A stretch of DNA of 64,000 nt from an uncultured Lachnospiraceae bacterium (GCA_946405185.1 CAMJGH010000005.1:1-64000), one strand, 5' to 3'; positions 16,301-25,510 are shown, counted from the stretch's first letter. Numbers and translations: made by a program. The notes: generated by a model from the letters alone, not told the origin.

Positions 16301-18959
16301 CGGTCCAGGTCATGCCGTGGCTGTGCGTGTATTCCGATTCATGGCTCGTCTCCAGTTCCCATCCGGAACTGTGCGTGGTCCCGTCGTGGGCCAGCGTGAA
16401 AGGCTTCTCGGACAGGCACGTGCCGCCGATGGGCCCCCACTGGCTGTTGTAGCGGAACGGATCCCCCTCGTGTCCGGCCGGCAGGTCGCCGCCCTCATCG
16501 TCGACGGCGATCAGCCTGATCGCGTCCGCTGCTTTCAGCTTTCCAGCCGCGATCCGCTCGTCAAGCCAGTCGTTGTACGTCTCCACAAACCGGTTGTATT
16601 CGTCGATGGTCATGGAGAACATCACCGGAGTCAGCGGGACCGAGACGGTATACGTACTGTCGTATTGCTTTGTCCCCGGGTTGTAGATCAGATACCGGTA
16701 GAACATGACCGGGATACGTGTGACCACCACGACGCTGTGGTTCGACGCTTTCACCGACGTGCTCCGGGAGACCGTATAGGAATCCGAGTAGGTCTTGGAA
16801 AACGAGTGCGTGACGCCTGCCTCCAGGCCGAATTTCACATGGGTGAGCTGCAGTTCCCCGGCAAAGCCCACACCGAAGGACACTTCCCATCCCTTCGAGG
16901 TCGTACGCCCGTAGCCGTTGGTGATGGTATAGGTGGTCTCGCCGACGTTGCCCAGTTCCTCGAAATACGGTGCCGCCTGCAGCACCGCGATCACTTCCGG
17001 ATCGCTGTAGGCCGCGTAGGAACCGGCATATTTCGCCAGTACGCCGTCCTCGTCTGTGTCCACCGCCACCGGCACGGCCGACGCGTATTCCCGGGAGCTG
17101 TCCACCACCATGGACGCATTTTTGCTGCCGCCCCAGATGGTATGGTCGCAGTCGCTGCGCATGGTCGTCTGCCCGTAAGTCTGCACCGAACCGAAGGCCG
17201 TGAGTTCCCCATTTGTTTCCTCATCGCTGTAGATGGATCCGCCGATGACGTCCCAGTAGACGTGATTCTTCTTGCCGGAACCGCTCTCCATGAACCACAG
17301 CGTGTAGGCGAACTGCTCACGGCCGGCGTCGTTGCTGTCGAAATTACCCACCGCTACATTACCGACGTACATCACTTCCGCGTTCGGACCGCCGTCCATG
17401 GCGGTGGTGAAATGCTGGCTCATGATCAGGGGTGTGAACACCTCCTGTCCGGACCTGCCGTCTTCAAAGCTGTACAGGACACCGGACACGAAAACGGTTT
17501 CCGGGCTCTTGTCGCCGTTCGTTTTTCCGGCAGCCAGCTGGATCTTCGGAAAGATATAGCGCTTGTCGTTGTATCCCTTGTCGCCGTCCCCGCCGAACTG
17601 TTTCTTGAAGAAACTGCTCATCGCCAGTTCCTGCAGGTCTGTCTTTCGCAGGCTGCCGTCGGACAGGGTGATCACCGACACGGCGTAATCCTCCTTGTCC
17701 CAGTCGCAGACATTCTTGACATAGTCCCACACGTCGTTCTGGTATTCCACTTCGGGCGTGGACCGGTAGCCGACCGCAATGATCTCATCCACGCCGTCGC
17801 CGTTGGTGTCAGCCGCCGTAACGGCAGCCCCGTGCATGACCGTGAACTTATACGTCTTTTTCGTACCGTCCTGTGTATAGGATCCCCGGTCGTACATCCA
17901 GACCGGTGCGGTCGCCTGCCAGCCATTGTACCCGTCCACAACCTGTACGTACGAAGCAAAATGGTTCATGGAATCGCCGTACCGTCCGGTCCAGCCATTC
18001 TCCACGCTGCCAGAGGCGTTATAGAAGCCGGCAGCATAGGCAAATTCCTCGATGCCATCGCCATCGAAGTCGCCGGTGGTCAGGGTGACGACCGGCTTTC
18101 TCTTGGTGGCGGTGTTCGTCTTCCAGTCCTTGAAGGCCAGGTAGTTGTCCAGATCCACCACTTCCGACGTGGTCAGGCTTCCGCCGGAGAACGTGACCTG
18201 CCAGATTTTGGCCGTGCCGGCGTAGTTCGACTTGGTGCCGCCGTCGCCCGCCGCGTAAACGATCACGGTATCCTTGCTGTCGTTGTTGTAATCGCCGGCG
18301 GTGATGGACAGGCAGTTGGCGATCTCGAAAGGATGCGGATCATGGTCGTTGGCGCGGTTGTCGTAGATCCAGTAGGCGTCCGTAAGCTTCTTCTGCCAGG
18401 TCTGCCCGGTCTTCGCGTTCTGGACCTTCACGTAGACGGACTTCTCGGACGGAACGTAGCCGATGTAGGCCACGTAGTCCCGGCGCCCGCATCCCGTCGG
18501 GTCGAAACCGACGGCCTGGACATATTCGAAGGTGCTGCCGTTGCCGATACCGGACGTGTTGAGCGCATTATAGGAGGTGTTGCTCGTGTTGGGCGTGTCC
18601 ACCCAGGCTCCGCTGCTGTTGATCCTGGTGCTCTCCATGGAGAAGCCGTCGAACACCCAGGCATTCGCGGAACTGCCGTCTGCCCGGAAGAGGAACAGCT
18701 CGTTCTGCTCGGAGAGCAGGAAGGGGGCCGTATCGTCGGGACCGGTCCCGTACACGTTCGTATCGTACTTGTCGTACTCGGCCGGCGCCTTGCTGTCCAG
18801 GTTCATGATCGCCTCGGCCGTACCGCCGGTGCTTCCCTGGGATGCCTGGTCACCGTCCGCGGACGCCTTCATGGGCATCCAGGGCAGCAGCGACAGGATC
18901 ATCGTCAGTGTAAGCAGGGCTGCCGCCCATCGTTTTCCCTGTCTGTTGATCTTCTTCAT
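13386..18959 (-). CDS. Giant secreted multidomain protein with collagen-like region and C-terminal anchor
   Basis: 1857 residues. A signal peptide (1 to about 34, ending KASA) is followed by a beta-propeller-like region with FG-GAP/Ca2+-binding motifs ([31 protein letters not shown]) to about residue 600. At about 660-760 is a Ser/Thr-rich segment ([17 protein letters not shown]) of the amphipathic beta-hairpin style seen in pore-forming toxins, though I cannot prove that. A fibronectin type III-like domain lies at about 977-1080. Seven modules of the pattern EIEL...WxY...WxxL alternate with collagen-like Gly-X-Y stretches (about 1177-1560), then a tract of about 120 residues of NGTNGQ hexapeptides (about 1617-1737). 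One TM helix (about 1826-1848) and a KKSKAAEEK tail anchor it; there is no LPXTG. It is probably an extended surface stalk or adhesin. It overlaps the upstream two-TM gene by 4 bases (ATGA), so the pair is co-translated. Confidence 0.9.
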   Translation of the reverse strand: MKKINRQGKRWAAALLTLTMILSLLPWMPMKASADGDQASQGSTGGTAEAIMNLDSKAPAEYDKYDTNVYGTGPDDTAPFLLSEQNELFLFRADGSSANAWVFDGFSMESTRINSSGAWVDTPNTSNTSYNALNTSGIGNGSTFEYVQAVGFDPTGCGRRDYVAYIGYVPSEKSVYVKVQNAKTGQTWQKKLTDAYWIYDNRANDHDPHPFEIANCLSITAGDYNNDSKDTVIVYAAGDGGTKSNYAGTAKIWQVTFSGGSLTTSEVVDLDNYLAFKDWKTNTATKRKPVVTLTTGDFDGDGIEEFAYAAGFYNASGSVENGWTGRYGDSMNHFASYVQVVDGYNGWQATAPVWMYDRGSYTQDGTKKTYKFTVMHGAAVTAADTNGDGVDEIIAVGYRSTPEVEYQNDVWDYVKNVCDWDKEDYAVSVITLSDGSLRKTDLQELAMSSFFKKQFGGDGDKGYNDKRYIFPKIQLAAGKTNGDKSPETVFVSGVLYSFEDGRSGQEVFTPLIMSQHFTTAMDGGPNAEVMYVGNVAVGNFDSNDAGREQFAYTLWFMESGSGKKNHVYWDVIGGSIYSDEETNGELTAFGSVQTYGQTTMRSDCDHTIWGGSKNASMVVDSSREYASAVPVAVDTDEDGVLAKYAGSYAAYSDPEVIAVLQAAPYFEELGNVGETTYTITNGYGRTTSKGWEVSFGVGFAGELQLTHVKFGLEAGVTHSFSKTYSDSYTVSRSTSVKASNHSVVVVTRIPVMFYRYLIYNPGTKQYDSTYTVSVPLTPVMFSMTIDEYNRFVETYNDWLDERIAAGKLKAADAIRLIAVDDEGGDLPAGHEGDPFRYNSQWGPIGGTCLSEKPFTLAHDGTTHSSGWELETSHESEYTHSHGMTWTVTVQGGINSPTTGEWWVGAYVNLDTTWSFGYTKTSFTSRAAEGSVTNLGDDDLEDYTFTWEFGTWERTLSDAKDAVPVPFYGYRVEHVAAPARPVKDLRAQFDTSGEDEMVIALTWKDGGDDRRPTGSFLLYQCQEDGSRTKIGEVAAGDAAYMTTNEAGETIYRFEYDNLDGRSSYEFEVTTKGTGSNGGTGSYTTTTETEAVSKAYVYVEYKSIYSIELTEAAEDSEDGLTSTYTIYYTDGSTSLLYVKNGVGIEDISYTPPEQSADGLTAVYVITLTDGSTQTITVRNGRDGREIELRADERTDAETGKAVKVIQWKYTDEGEDAWRDLAAVADTAVIKGEDGKDGKDGADGEDGADGREIEIGVHNGVIQWRYVAREGEEEDVWKDLITLEELTGPQGEQGIPGQDGADGQDGADGQDGQDGRTVELRVYEYTEETDGETVTKSIIQWKYTDEDDEQWKDLLLTGENYWLQGPQGEQGEQGIPGVDGANGREVVLRMNPESGAIEWQYAGDTEWQELAAAGAISGEDGTDGQDGREIQLEYDEESGELRWHYVGENTWQVLTVLQGGRDGKDGEDGMDGREIEIEVRDGVVRWRYLPREGEEGYEDAWKDLIALEELTGPQGDPGEPGASGRDGEDGQNGADGKDGREIEMRLDPETKTVQWRFVGDGEWQDLMTIPEVTDGRDGADGRGIVSILKTGQDGDKDTYTITYTDGTTSTFTVVNGKDGRDGQNGTNGQNGTNGTNGQNGTNGQDGQNGTNGTNGTNGQSGTNGQSGTNGQNGTNGQAGTNGTNGTNGTNGTNGQAGTNGTNGQSGTNGQAGTNGTNGQSGTNGQSGTNGQNGIGASGETPAAAEPAEPVGIADLKISEEGDLIVTLTDGTVINAGKVPNAAPAQEDIPNSDTPKAAPESDAETGAQPAGSADSAGSAGSTSANPVPWWIIWVLLGWNTVLTGAVVWLTAAKKSKAAEEK
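13750..14110 (-). repeat. NGTNGQ-encoding tandem repeat tract
   Basis: About 360 bases of imperfect 9- and 18-base repeats within the large surface protein gene encode Asn-Gly-Thr and Asn-Gly-Gln triplets, a collagen-like Gly-X-Y pattern without proline. Several 18-base blocks are identical at the DNA level, so copy number is likely to vary between strains. Confidence 0.85.
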
Positions 18960-19300
18960 GATTCCCTCTCCTCCGCTTTTATGTCAGACTCTCCGTTCTT
19001 TCCGGACTTCTCCCGATGACGGACCATGGCCAGTGTGAGCAGTGCCGCCGCGGCGAAACAGATCACGCCGACCAGCACATACCCGCCGGCTTCCTGCTGC
19101 AGCAGGAAGGCCCCGTAGACCGACGTTTCGCCCTTGACCGGAACCAGTTTTCCAAACAGGTGCAGGACTACGCCCAGCAGCACGACGGTGAACACAGCGG
19201 CTGCGGACAGGAACGCCTGCATCCTTTGCCTTCTTTTTTCCTTCAGACGCCGCCCGCGCCGCAGGACCTCGCGCAGCGACGACTCCGCATCGTATTTCAC
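18956..19300 (-). CDS. Two-TM membrane protein, paralogue of the sigma-linked protein
   Basis: A 114-residue membrane protein starting with GTG, with AAGGAGG seven bases upstream. It has a basic cytoplasmic N-terminus ([13 protein letters not shown]), TM1 (about 29-48), an outside loop ([19 protein letters not shown]), TM2 (about 73-93) and a basic tail. The arrangement and the loop motif (YGAFLL...GYVLVG) match the 107-residue protein encoded next to the ECF sigma factor (20888-21211), so the two are paralogues. Its last codon overlaps the start of the giant surface protein gene. It could be an anti-sigma-like regulator or an export or assembly partner of that protein; the sequence does not decide which. 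Confidence 0.75.
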   Translation of the reverse strand: MKYDAESSLREVLRRGRRLKEKRRQRMQAFLSAAAVFTVVLLGVVLHLFGKLVPVKGETSVYGAFLLQQEAGGYVLVGVICFAAAALLTLAMVRHREKSGKNGESDIKAEERES

Positions 19301-19365
19301 AGGATCCCTCCTTCCCGATGAATGCCTTACACCCCTTAGTACCGTTTTCCGGCCGGTTTACTCAG

Positions 19366-19402
19366 CAAAAAAACGCCTCTCCCGCAGGAAAGGCGTCTTT
19401 TT
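19366..19402. terminator. Bidirectional intrinsic terminator after the PrsW gene
   Basis: An A-tract, AACGCCT, a 12-base loop, AGGCGTC and a T-tract form a short stem with strong U-tracts on both strands. It separates the sigma-PrsW operon from the two-TM/giant protein operon, which must therefore have its own promoter in 19301-19365. I found no clear sigma-A promoter there. Confidence 0.8.
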
Positions 19403-19441
19403 TGGCTGTTTGTCCGGGTCCGTCACCCGGAACCCGTTTTT

Positions 19442-20113
19442 CTACTTTTCAGCCGGCACTTCCGTTCCGGTCACTCCGGCAGCTTCTGCTCCCGGTTTCA
19501 TATGACGGTAGGGAATATAGAGCATGGCTGCCCCGGCTAACGGCAGCAGGTAGCCGATGGTTGCCGGCATCCCCGGCGCCGAGACCAGGAGGTTGTAAAG
19601 CCCGTGGAACATCATGGACAGCGACAGCGCGCCCAGCACGGCGGCGGGCGACAGCACTTTGAAGCGCCTGGCGATGACCAGCCCCAGAGCCATGGCCAGC
19701 ATGCTGACGATGTGCATCACCCCGACCGCCATGCCGCGGATGAGGATGTAGCCGAAATTTCCCGCGCCGCTCGTCAGGATATAACAGCAGTTTTCAAAGG
19801 TGGCAAAACCGGCACCGATGCCGACGGAAACCGGCAGGATCTGCCCGTCCGACGGAACGAACGCGAACAGATAGAGCAGCACCGGCAGGAATTTCATGAT
19901 CTCCTCGATGACGGGCGAGACATAAACGGAAGTCTTCACTCTCCCCATCCCGCTGATGAGGCTGATGAAGCCGCCGATATAGGCGGCCAGCAGGCAGACG
20001 GTCATGCCCAGCACAAAGGCCCCGACAAAGCGGCGGGCGTTCCGCGGCAGGAAGACCATCGACAGAAGCAGCGGCACGGAAATACAGACAAGGATGTTTT
20101 CGGCAAAGATCAA
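19442..20113 (-). CDS. PrsW-type intramembrane metalloprotease
   Basis: A 223-residue multi-span membrane protein with the PrsW family signature: PVIEEIMKFLP (Glu-Glu-x-x-Lys) at about residues 69-79, a histidine in GVMHIVSM at about 133, and a second in MMFHGLYNLLV at about 170. These lie in or near membrane helices and would bind zinc. In Bacillus subtilis PrsW makes the first cut in the anti-sigma factor RsiW, which releases SigW. Here it is the last gene of an operon that begins with an ECF sigma factor. The start is TTG, with AGGAGG ten bases upstream; it overlaps the stop of the preceding gene (TTGA), which implies coupled translation. Confidence 0.85.
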   Translation of the reverse strand: MIFAENILVCISVPLLLSMVFLPRNARRFVGAFVLGMTVCLLAAYIGGFISLISGMGRVKTSVYVSPVIEEIMKFLPVLLYLFAFVPSDGQILPVSVGIGAGFATFENCCYILTSGAGNFGYILIRGMAVGVMHIVSMLAMALGLVIARRFKVLSPAAVLGALSLSMMFHGLYNLLVSAPGMPATIGYLLPLAGAAMLYIPYRHMKPGAEAAGVTGTEVPAEK

Positions 20114-20898
20114 GGATTTCTCACCTCCTCCTGCACCGCACCCAGCATCAGCACGGTCGAAACCGCCGCAAAAAAGTAGAACAGGTTATACCAGATGCCC
20201 GCGCTCATATACATGCAGCTGCCTGCCCAGGCAAAGAGCGAGAAAGCCAGCGCCATGCGGCGGCCGGCCTGCCCGCGCCGGCGGAGTTCCCGGATATTGA
20301 GGAGCAGAAAGCAGACCAGAATGACCGACATCATCAGATAGCAGACGGTATCCAGCACGGCCGCGGCCTTCTCCGGCACAAAGAAGATCAGGCCTTCCAG
20401 CGCGGGGATCAGTATGGTCAACGCTCCCAGCCCGGTCTGTTCCGCGCGCGAAAGGGCTTTTTCCTCCCGCAGCGCGCGGCAGCAGCGGCACAGATAATAC
20501 CCAAAGACCGCCCCGGTCAGGATATCCTCCAGCCATTCGCCCGACCAGCCGATCCACAGCGCCATATATCCCGCCATGATCAGCAGCGGCAGAAGGAAAT
20601 CCTCCCGCCAGAATGGCCGGTCCTTTTTGGCTATGCTGTACAGCGCCGAACCATAGAGCAGAAATCCTGCCGCTTCCCCGAATTCGTTGGCCGCGAACGG
20701 CATCCGTTCGCCCGTTCCGATAAAGGTATAGGCCATCCAGTAGATACCGGACAGCAGCCAGCTGACCCCTCCGAAGGCGAAAAACACGGCGGCCATGGAA
20801 CGATTCTCGCGGCGGATGAGGCGGAGCGAGAGCAGTATGACGGCAACGAGTACGATATCAAAGATGGCATTCTCGACCAGATATATCTTATCGATCAT
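20110..20898 (-). CDS. Seven- or eight-TM membrane protein
   Basis: A 262-residue integral membrane protein with about seven or eight hydrophobic helices, for example IVLVAVILLSLRLI, LPLLIMAGYMALWIG and LMMSVILVCFLLLNI. Short loops contain conserved-looking aromatic residues and EKDRPF-like charged stretches. I recognise no enzyme motif. It could sense the membrane state. It lies between the two-TM protein and the PrsW protease and overlaps both (11 and 4 bases), so all four genes of this operon are tightly coupled. Confidence 0.7.
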   Translation of the reverse strand: MIDKIYLVENAIFDIVLVAVILLSLRLIRRENRSMAAVFFAFGGVSWLLSGIYWMAYTFIGTGERMPFAANEFGEAAGFLLYGSALYSIAKKDRPFWREDFLLPLLIMAGYMALWIGWSGEWLEDILTGAVFGYYLCRCCRALREEKALSRAEQTGLGALTILIPALEGLIFFVPEKAAAVLDTVCYLMMSVILVCFLLLNIRELRRRGQAGRRMALAFSLFAWAGSCMYMSAGIWYNLFYFFAAVSTVLMLGAVQEEVRNP

Positions 20899-21211
20899 AA
20901 TGCTTACCCGGATCCCGCCGCGCGTTTACGCACAGCAGCGTCACAAACACCCCCAGCGCGAAGGCCAGCAGGCCGATCAGGCCGTAGCGCATGCCCGGTG
21001 TAGCCAGCAAAAGGCTGCCGAAGGGCGTGGTGCCGGCTTCCGCCGGCGCAGCGGAAAAGCGGTCTCCAAACAGTACCACCGCCGTCAGTAGCAGGGTACT
21101 GATGAGAACCCCCGCCGCATCGGCCAGGATCCTGCGGCGCCTCTCTGCCTTCAGGCGCAGGTGCACGGCGCGCTCTTCGATGACAGTGAGCTGTTCGTCA
21201 ACCGGTCTCAT
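20888..21211 (-). CDS. Two-TM membrane protein, candidate anti-sigma factor
   Basis: A 107-residue protein with a basic cytoplasmic N-terminus (about 1-32, LRLKAERRRR), TM1 (about 33-51), an outside loop with PFGSLLLATPGMRYG, TM2 (about 73-94) and a short tail. It follows the ECF sigma gene with a 14-base overlap and precedes the membrane protein and PrsW genes. Position and topology fit an anti-sigma factor cut by PrsW, although no ZAS (HxxxCxxC) motif is present, so the binding domain would be unusual. The ATG at 21211 is better placed than the TTG at 21217. It resembles the 114-residue protein encoded upstream of the giant surface protein. Confidence 0.65.
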   Translation of the reverse strand: MRPVDEQLTVIEERAVHLRLKAERRRRILADAAGVLISTLLLTAVVLFGDRFSAAPAEAGTTPFGSLLLATPGMRYGLIGLLAFALGVFVTLLCVNARRDPGKHYDR

Positions 21212-21752
21212 CGCCAAACCCCATCCCTTCCAGATGTTTTCTCAGTTCCGCCTTGCCGCGCGCCGTGAGGTTGTAGATCTGTTTGCGGGTCTTGTTCATG
21301 ATGCGCGCCGCCTCGTCCGCGGTTGCTTCTTCAAAGTAGAGCAGGTAGAGCACCTGACGATAATCCGCCGGCAGCCGCGAGAGGGCTTCGTAGAGAAGGC
21401 GCCTGCGTTCCTCCGCCAGGACCGTGAACTCCGCTTCCGCTTCCTCCGCGTCCATGGCCTCCTCCAGCGGGACCGTACGGATCCTCCGCTTGCGGACGGC
21501 CTTTAGCGCCAGGTTCCGTCCGATGGCGAACAGCCAGGTCCTGAACGAGCTGCGGCCGTCGAAGCGGGCTGTTCCCGAGGCGGCAGCCGCGAAAGCATCC
21601 AGCATCAGTTCCTCCGCGTCCTCCCGGTTTTGGACATAGCCAAGAAGGAACAGCGTCAGACTCTCGCGGTGCCGCTCCAGCAGCACCCGCAGGCATTCAC
21701 TGTCCCTCCGGGCCCGGTATTCCTGATACAGCCATTCGTCAGACCGGTTCAT
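21198..21752 (-). CDS. ECF-type RNA polymerase sigma factor
   Basis: A 184-residue sigma-70 family protein of the extracytoplasmic function group. Region 2 (about residues 20-90) includes QNREDAEELMLDAFAAA, the core-binding part, and SSFRTWLFAIGRNLALKAVRKR, the -10 recognition helix. Region 4 (about 125-178) has LPADYRQVLYLLYFEEAT and the helix-turn-helix DEAARIMNKTRKQIYNLTARG. It is first in a four-gene operon with a two-TM protein, a multi-span protein and PrsW. The ATG at 21752 has GGGAG upstream. The likely targets are its own operon and perhaps the giant surface protein operon. Confidence 0.88.
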   Translation of the reverse strand: MNRSDEWLYQEYRARRDSECLRVLLERHRESLTLFLLGYVQNREDAEELMLDAFAAAASGTARFDGRSSFRTWLFAIGRNLALKAVRKRRIRTVPLEEAMDAEEAEAEFTVLAEERRRLLYEALSRLPADYRQVLYLLYFEEATADEAARIMNKTRKQIYNLTARGKAELRKHLEGMGFGDETG

Positions 21753-21847
21753 ACATCAGCTCCCGGTACAGAACTCATCCGTACCCTTCCTCGCGGTCTG
21801 TCAGAAACAGCCTGGCGCGGAAGGGTTGTTGACTCTCCTTCGCTCTG

Positions 21848-23440
21848 TCAGCGGCCGTAGAGCGAAAGCATGGGCGCCACTTCGTCAAAGAGCCCGCGGC
21901 GCTGCGCGGAGGTCATCCGCCAGTCCCAGTTGCCCCCGAGGGTGCTGGGGATGTTGATGCGGGCTTCGCTGCCGAGGCACAAAAGATCCTGCGCCTGCAG
22001 GATAGCCGTGTGGCCGACGGAAGAAAGCGCCAGGCGGATGAGTGCCTGCACTTCCTCGTGCGTGCGGGCCTGCTCCTCGGGCGTCAGCGTGCGCACCACG
22101 CGCACCTGTGACGGCGCCGGCTTCTCTTCTTCCCCGTCATCGGCCCGCACTTCACCCGCCGCCGGCGGCAACCCGCAGTAGGCGCGCACCTCAGCCCGGT
22201 CTTTGGCCGTCATGGAGCCCAGCATGCCGGCGGCTGTATCGGTGTCATGCGAGCCCACGTAGACCACCGAGTTGGTGTGCGTGTAGTTGTGCGGCAGATA
22301 CTCGTTTTCCGCGCCGCTGCCGAACGCGAAAGCCAGCACCTTCATGCCCGGGAAGCCCGCGGCGTCCAGGACCGCCTGCACTTCCGGCACGATGACGCCC
22401 AGATCCTCCGCGATGAGCTTTGTCTGCGGCACCGACGCCTGCAGGATGCGGATGAACGGCAGCCCCGGCCCCTGCCGGTAAATGCCGGCTTTGGCGTTTT
22501 CGGCGCCGTACGGGATGCAGTAATAGCGCACGATGCCGATGAAATGGTCGATGCGCACGCAGTCATACAGGTTGGAGCACCCCTTCATGCGCCGGATCCA
22601 CCAGTCGTACCCGTTCGCCTCATGGGCCTCCCAGCGGTAGAGCGGGTTGCCCCACAGCTGGCCGTCCGCCGAAAAGTAGTCCGGCGGAACGCCCGCCACC
22701 TGGTCCGGGAAGATGTTCTCATCCATCAAAAACAGTTCCGGGTGGGCCCAGACATCCGCCGAGTCCATGGCGCAGTAGATGGGGATGTCCCCGATGATCT
22801 GCACGCCCGCCTCCCTGGCTTCGGCGCGCACTTCCTCCCACTGGGAGAAGAACAGGAACTGCACAAACTCCCAGAAGGTGCACTCATCCTTCAGCGCTTC
22901 CCGGGCCGATGCCAGTGCTTCCGGCTGCCTGGTGCGGATCTCCTCCGGCCACGAAAGCCACGCCTTGCCGCCGAACCGCTCCTTCAGGGCCATGAACAGC
23001 GCGTAGTCGGGAAGCCAGTAGGCGTTCTCCTTGCAGAAAGCCAGGAAGCGCGTGCCGACGGCCCCCACATGCACCGCCCGGGCGAACGCCTGGCGCAGCA
23101 GCGCAAAGCGCGCCTCGTGGAGCTTTGCATAGTCCACGCGGGCAGGATCATCGCCCCAGTCATAGCTCTCCGCTTCCTCACGGGTGAGCAGCCCCAGTTC
23201 GACCAGGCTCTCCACATCGATGAAGTACGGGTTGCCGGCAAAGGCCGAAAAACTCTGGTACGGACTGTCCCCGTAGCTGGTGGGCCCCAGCGGCAGCACC
23301 TGCCAGTAGGTAAAGCCCGCCTCTGCCAGCTCATGCACCCACGCCTTGGCCTCGCGCCCGAACGTCCCAATGCCGTACCGGCTGTCCAACGAAAAAACGG
23401 GCAGCAGGACACCCGCTTTTCTCTTCCAGTCTGCTGTCAT
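21848..23440 (-). CDS. malQ: 4-alpha-glucanotransferase (GH77)
   Basis: A 530-residue amylomaltase that moves glucan chains between maltodextrins in the cytoplasm. Family marks are the N-terminal YGIGTFG and WQVLPLGPTSYGDSPYQSFSAFAGNP, the nucleophile aspartate in CVRIDHFIG, the acid/base glutamate in LIAEDLG and the aspartate in GSHDTDT. An insert rich in Glu and Pro lies near residue 440 (DDGEEEKPAPSQ). The ATG at 23440 has AAGGGG upstream. It lies between the sigma operon and a J-domain protein gene and appears independent of both. Confidence 0.93.
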   Translation of the reverse strand: MTADWKRKAGVLLPVFSLDSRYGIGTFGREAKAWVHELAEAGFTYWQVLPLGPTSYGDSPYQSFSAFAGNPYFIDVESLVELGLLTREEAESYDWGDDPARVDYAKLHEARFALLRQAFARAVHVGAVGTRFLAFCKENAYWLPDYALFMALKERFGGKAWLSWPEEIRTRQPEALASAREALKDECTFWEFVQFLFFSQWEEVRAEAREAGVQIIGDIPIYCAMDSADVWAHPELFLMDENIFPDQVAGVPPDYFSADGQLWGNPLYRWEAHEANGYDWWIRRMKGCSNLYDCVRIDHFIGIVRYYCIPYGAENAKAGIYRQGPGLPFIRILQASVPQTKLIAEDLGVIVPEVQAVLDAAGFPGMKVLAFAFGSGAENEYLPHNYTHTNSVVYVGSHDTDTAAGMLGSMTAKDRAEVRAYCGLPPAAGEVRADDGEEEKPAPSQVRVVRTLTPEEQARTHEEVQALIRLALSSVGHTAILQAQDLLCLGSEARINIPSTLGGNWDWRMTSAQRRGLFDEVAPMLSLYGR

Positions 23441-23556
23441 ACTCAAAACCCCTTGATCCGGCCCGTCACCGGGACCGGTTATTATTCTCATTTCTTTTCT
23501 GCCCGGAAACGCTTCCGAAGCGCTTTCCGGCCTCCGTCAGGCACAGACGGCCCTCC

Positions 23557-24357
23557 TCAGCCGCAGGGCAGACAGATGGCGCCGCTGCCGAAGCAGATGC
23601 TGCAGAGCATGTAGCCCATGCACATGCGGGTGCACAGCCCGCCGCCCGCGTAGTTCGGGTAGCCGTAGGAGGTCTGCCGGCGCTCATACCACCCGCCGCC
23701 CTGCTCGAGCATCCGCACCAACTCCTGGTACGAGTAGTTGCCCGGCTCCATCTGGGCAGCCTGGCGCGCGTGTTCGAGCGCGATCACGTTGTTGCCGGCC
23801 CCGGAGTTGGCGTGCGCGCTGTAGTAGTACCACTGCGCCGTGCGCGGTGTGATGTCCCGCAGGACGTTTAACGCCTGCAGATACGCCCCGTTGCGGATAT
23901 AGTTGGCGGCCGCCGCCATGTGCGGATCCTCCTGCGTGCGGGCCCCGTAGGCCGCCCGCTGGTAAGGGCCGTACCCGGCATTGCCAAAAAACGTGTTCCA
24001 GAAGTCATCGTAGGCGGTGCCGGAGCGCTGCGCATCCCCGTCGTACTGGTACTGATACCCGCCGTAGGCATCGCCCGACTGCTGCTGCCCGTACGGACCG
24101 TAGGCTCCGCCCCCGTACGTGCCGTACGAGCTGCCCGGCCCGTACCCGGCACGCGAAGAGAAGCCCCCCGTCTCGCCCCGCTGGATCTGCTGGTAGGCGG
24201 CCTGGACTTCCTTGAAACGCTCCTCCGCCTCATCCTTGCGCGGGTTGTTGACATTCGCGTCCGGATGATACTTGCGCGAGAGCGTCCGGTATGCTTTTTT
24301 GATCTCCTCGTCAGAGGCTGTGCGGTCTACGCCAAGCACCTCGTACGGATCTCTCAT
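23557..24357 (-). CDS. J-domain protein
   Basis: A 266-residue protein with a classic J-domain at residues 1 to about 65 ([11 protein letters not shown], then [12 protein letters not shown] with the HPD motif). A Gly/Tyr/Ser-rich low-complexity region follows (about 75-125, [20 protein letters not shown]). The next part, about 135-230, resembles a helical scaffold ([19 protein letters not shown]). It ends in a Cys-rich hydrophobic stretch (about 240-266, [20 protein letters not shown]). It should recruit DnaK, but lacks the zinc-finger domain of true DnaJ. The start used is the ATG at 24357; the ORF-track start lies inside a dispersed repeat. Confidence 0.85.
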   Translation of the reverse strand: MRDPYEVLGVDRTASDEEIKKAYRTLSRKYHPDANVNNPRKDEAEERFKEVQAAYQQIQRGETGGFSSRAGYGPGSSYGTYGGGAYGPYGQQQSGDAYGGYQYQYDGDAQRSGTAYDDFWNTFFGNAGYGPYQRAAYGARTQEDPHMAAAANYIRNGAYLQALNVLRDITPRTAQWYYYSAHANSGAGNNVIALEHARQAAQMEPGNYSYQELVRMLEQGGGWYERRQTSYGYPNYAGGGLCTRMCMGYMLCSICFGSGAICLPCG

Positions 24358-24371
24358 GTAACTACTCTCCA

Positions 24372-24398
24372 TGAGTCAGGGGTCAGGCCCCTGACTCA
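24372..24398. repeat. Dispersed palindromic repeat, copy 2
   Basis: TGAGTCAGGGGTCAGGCCCCTGACTCA, with arms TGAGTCAGGGG and CCCCTGACTCA around a 5-base centre. It separates the J-domain gene from the DUF5685 gene. It matches copies 1 and 3 with the centre in the opposite orientation. Confidence 0.8.
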
Positions 24399-24410
24399 TT
24401 TTCGAACCTG

Positions 24411-25262
24411 TCAGGGTTCTTTCGGCTCATCCGGGCCGCTCCCGGCCCATTCCCCTCTCCAGGCCGCATACCGGTCCCACACACCGGCGTACAGGACATT
24501 GCGCAGGATACCGGTCTCTTCCACGATGGGCAGGTACTCGAACGCCTTCGCGCACTCGGCCATCATCATCTGCAGGATCTGCCCGATGTACGCCGGAAAA
24601 TCCGGATCCTCCTCCCGCCCTTTGAACGGGTTGTAGGCGCCGCTCTTCACGTCGGCTCTCAGATCCTCCGCGGCGTCCAGGATCCACACAAACTTGCCGA
24701 GGAAAAAGCCCATGCTGCGCAGAGCCTCTTCCCACTCATCCTTTCGGTACGCGAAGACCTCCGCCAGCACCCGGCCGAAGCGGGAGGCCATCTCATCAAA
24801 CGGCACGCCCCCGGCCGCCTCGCCGGCCGCCACCTCTTTCATGGCGCTTTCGATGGCCACGCACTTTTCGGGATACGCTGCGCGGATGCGCGCCGCCTGG
24901 CCTTTCAGGCTTTTGGCCAGCAGGCCTTTGACGGCGTTTCTGTCATCCTGCCAGTCGTCTTCCGCCTGGTAGTACGCCATCAGCAGGTTCATGTCCGCGG
25001 CATACTCCGCCAGGGAATTGCGAAGTTCCGTGTGCTTCTTTGCGGGATGCACCACGCAGCGCGCCTGCACTTCTTCGGTTTCGGGCTCGTAGAGCGCCGA
25101 GAGCAGGATGTACAAGAAGGTGATGTCGTAGGTCAGCGTCACCTGCCCCACACGGCCCGCGCGGTCCTTAAGCGCGTGACACAGCCCGCAGTACCAGGCG
25201 CGGTAGCGGTCAAATTCGCGGATCTTCAGTTCCGGTTTGTTCACGGCGATGTACCCGAACAT
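24411..25262 (-). CDS. DUF5685 family protein
   Basis: A 283-residue, mostly helical cytoplasmic protein. The family start is clear: MFGYIAVNKPELKIREFDRY, then YCGLCHALK, a Cys-x-x-Cys pair that may bind a metal. The remainder (about residues 90-283) is helical, with a conserved-looking WILDAAEDLRADVKSGAYNP. DUF5685 proteins are found in Clostridia, often near DnaJ-like proteins, as here; the function is unknown. The ATG at 25262 lacks a perfect ribosome binding site, but the family start supports it. The J-domain gene follows after 53 bases that include a dispersed repeat. Confidence 0.8.
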   Translation of the reverse strand: MFGYIAVNKPELKIREFDRYRAWYCGLCHALKDRAGRVGQVTLTYDITFLYILLSALYEPETEEVQARCVVHPAKKHTELRNSLAEYAADMNLLMAYYQAEDDWQDDRNAVKGLLAKSLKGQAARIRAAYPEKCVAIESAMKEVAAGEAAGGVPFDEMASRFGRVLAEVFAYRKDEWEEALRSMGFFLGKFVWILDAAEDLRADVKSGAYNPFKGREEDPDFPAYIGQILQMMMAECAKAFEYLPIVEETGILRNVLYAGVWDRYAAWRGEWAGSGPDEPKEP

Positions 25263-25472
25263 GACGCCCTTACCTCCCGCGTATGCCAAAAACGCGCCCG
25301 CACAAAAAGGCACATTCAGTGTAGGAGAGACGCGAAGAAAAGTCAATGACGGGAAAATGAAAAGACCATAAAAAGGCGCTGAGAGCCGGATGGCCATCAG
25401 CGCCTATAAGCCGGTACCAGGACCGCTATACGGATCCGTGGACAAAAAATAAAGAAAGACAGGTATTATCTT

Positions 25473-25510
25473 AAAGGGAGACCCCGGATACCTCCGGACG
25501 TCTCCCTTTT
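25473..25510. terminator. Terminator between the DUF5685 and CbiK-like genes
   Basis: AAAGGGAGAC and GTCTCCCTTT pair over 10 bp, with an inner GGAT/TCC stem. It lies 20 bases after the CbiK-like stop and ends the pflB-pflA-CbiK-like operon. T-rich sequence follows on the plus strand; on the minus strand the U-tract is short. Confidence 0.65.

Noticed and set aside
12225-19019. Plus-strand ORF of 2264 residues
   Set aside because: It is antisense to galE and the giant surface protein gene. The opposite strand has a signal peptide, recognisable domains and translational coupling; this frame is Arg/Ile/Leu-rich low complexity caused by GC-rich third positions and repeats.
19301-19365. ECF-type promoter before the two-TM/giant protein operon
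   Set aside because: A run with AAACC and GGTACTAAGG is present, but the spacing is too short for a normal ECF promoter and it does not clearly match the upstream sequence of the sigma gene.
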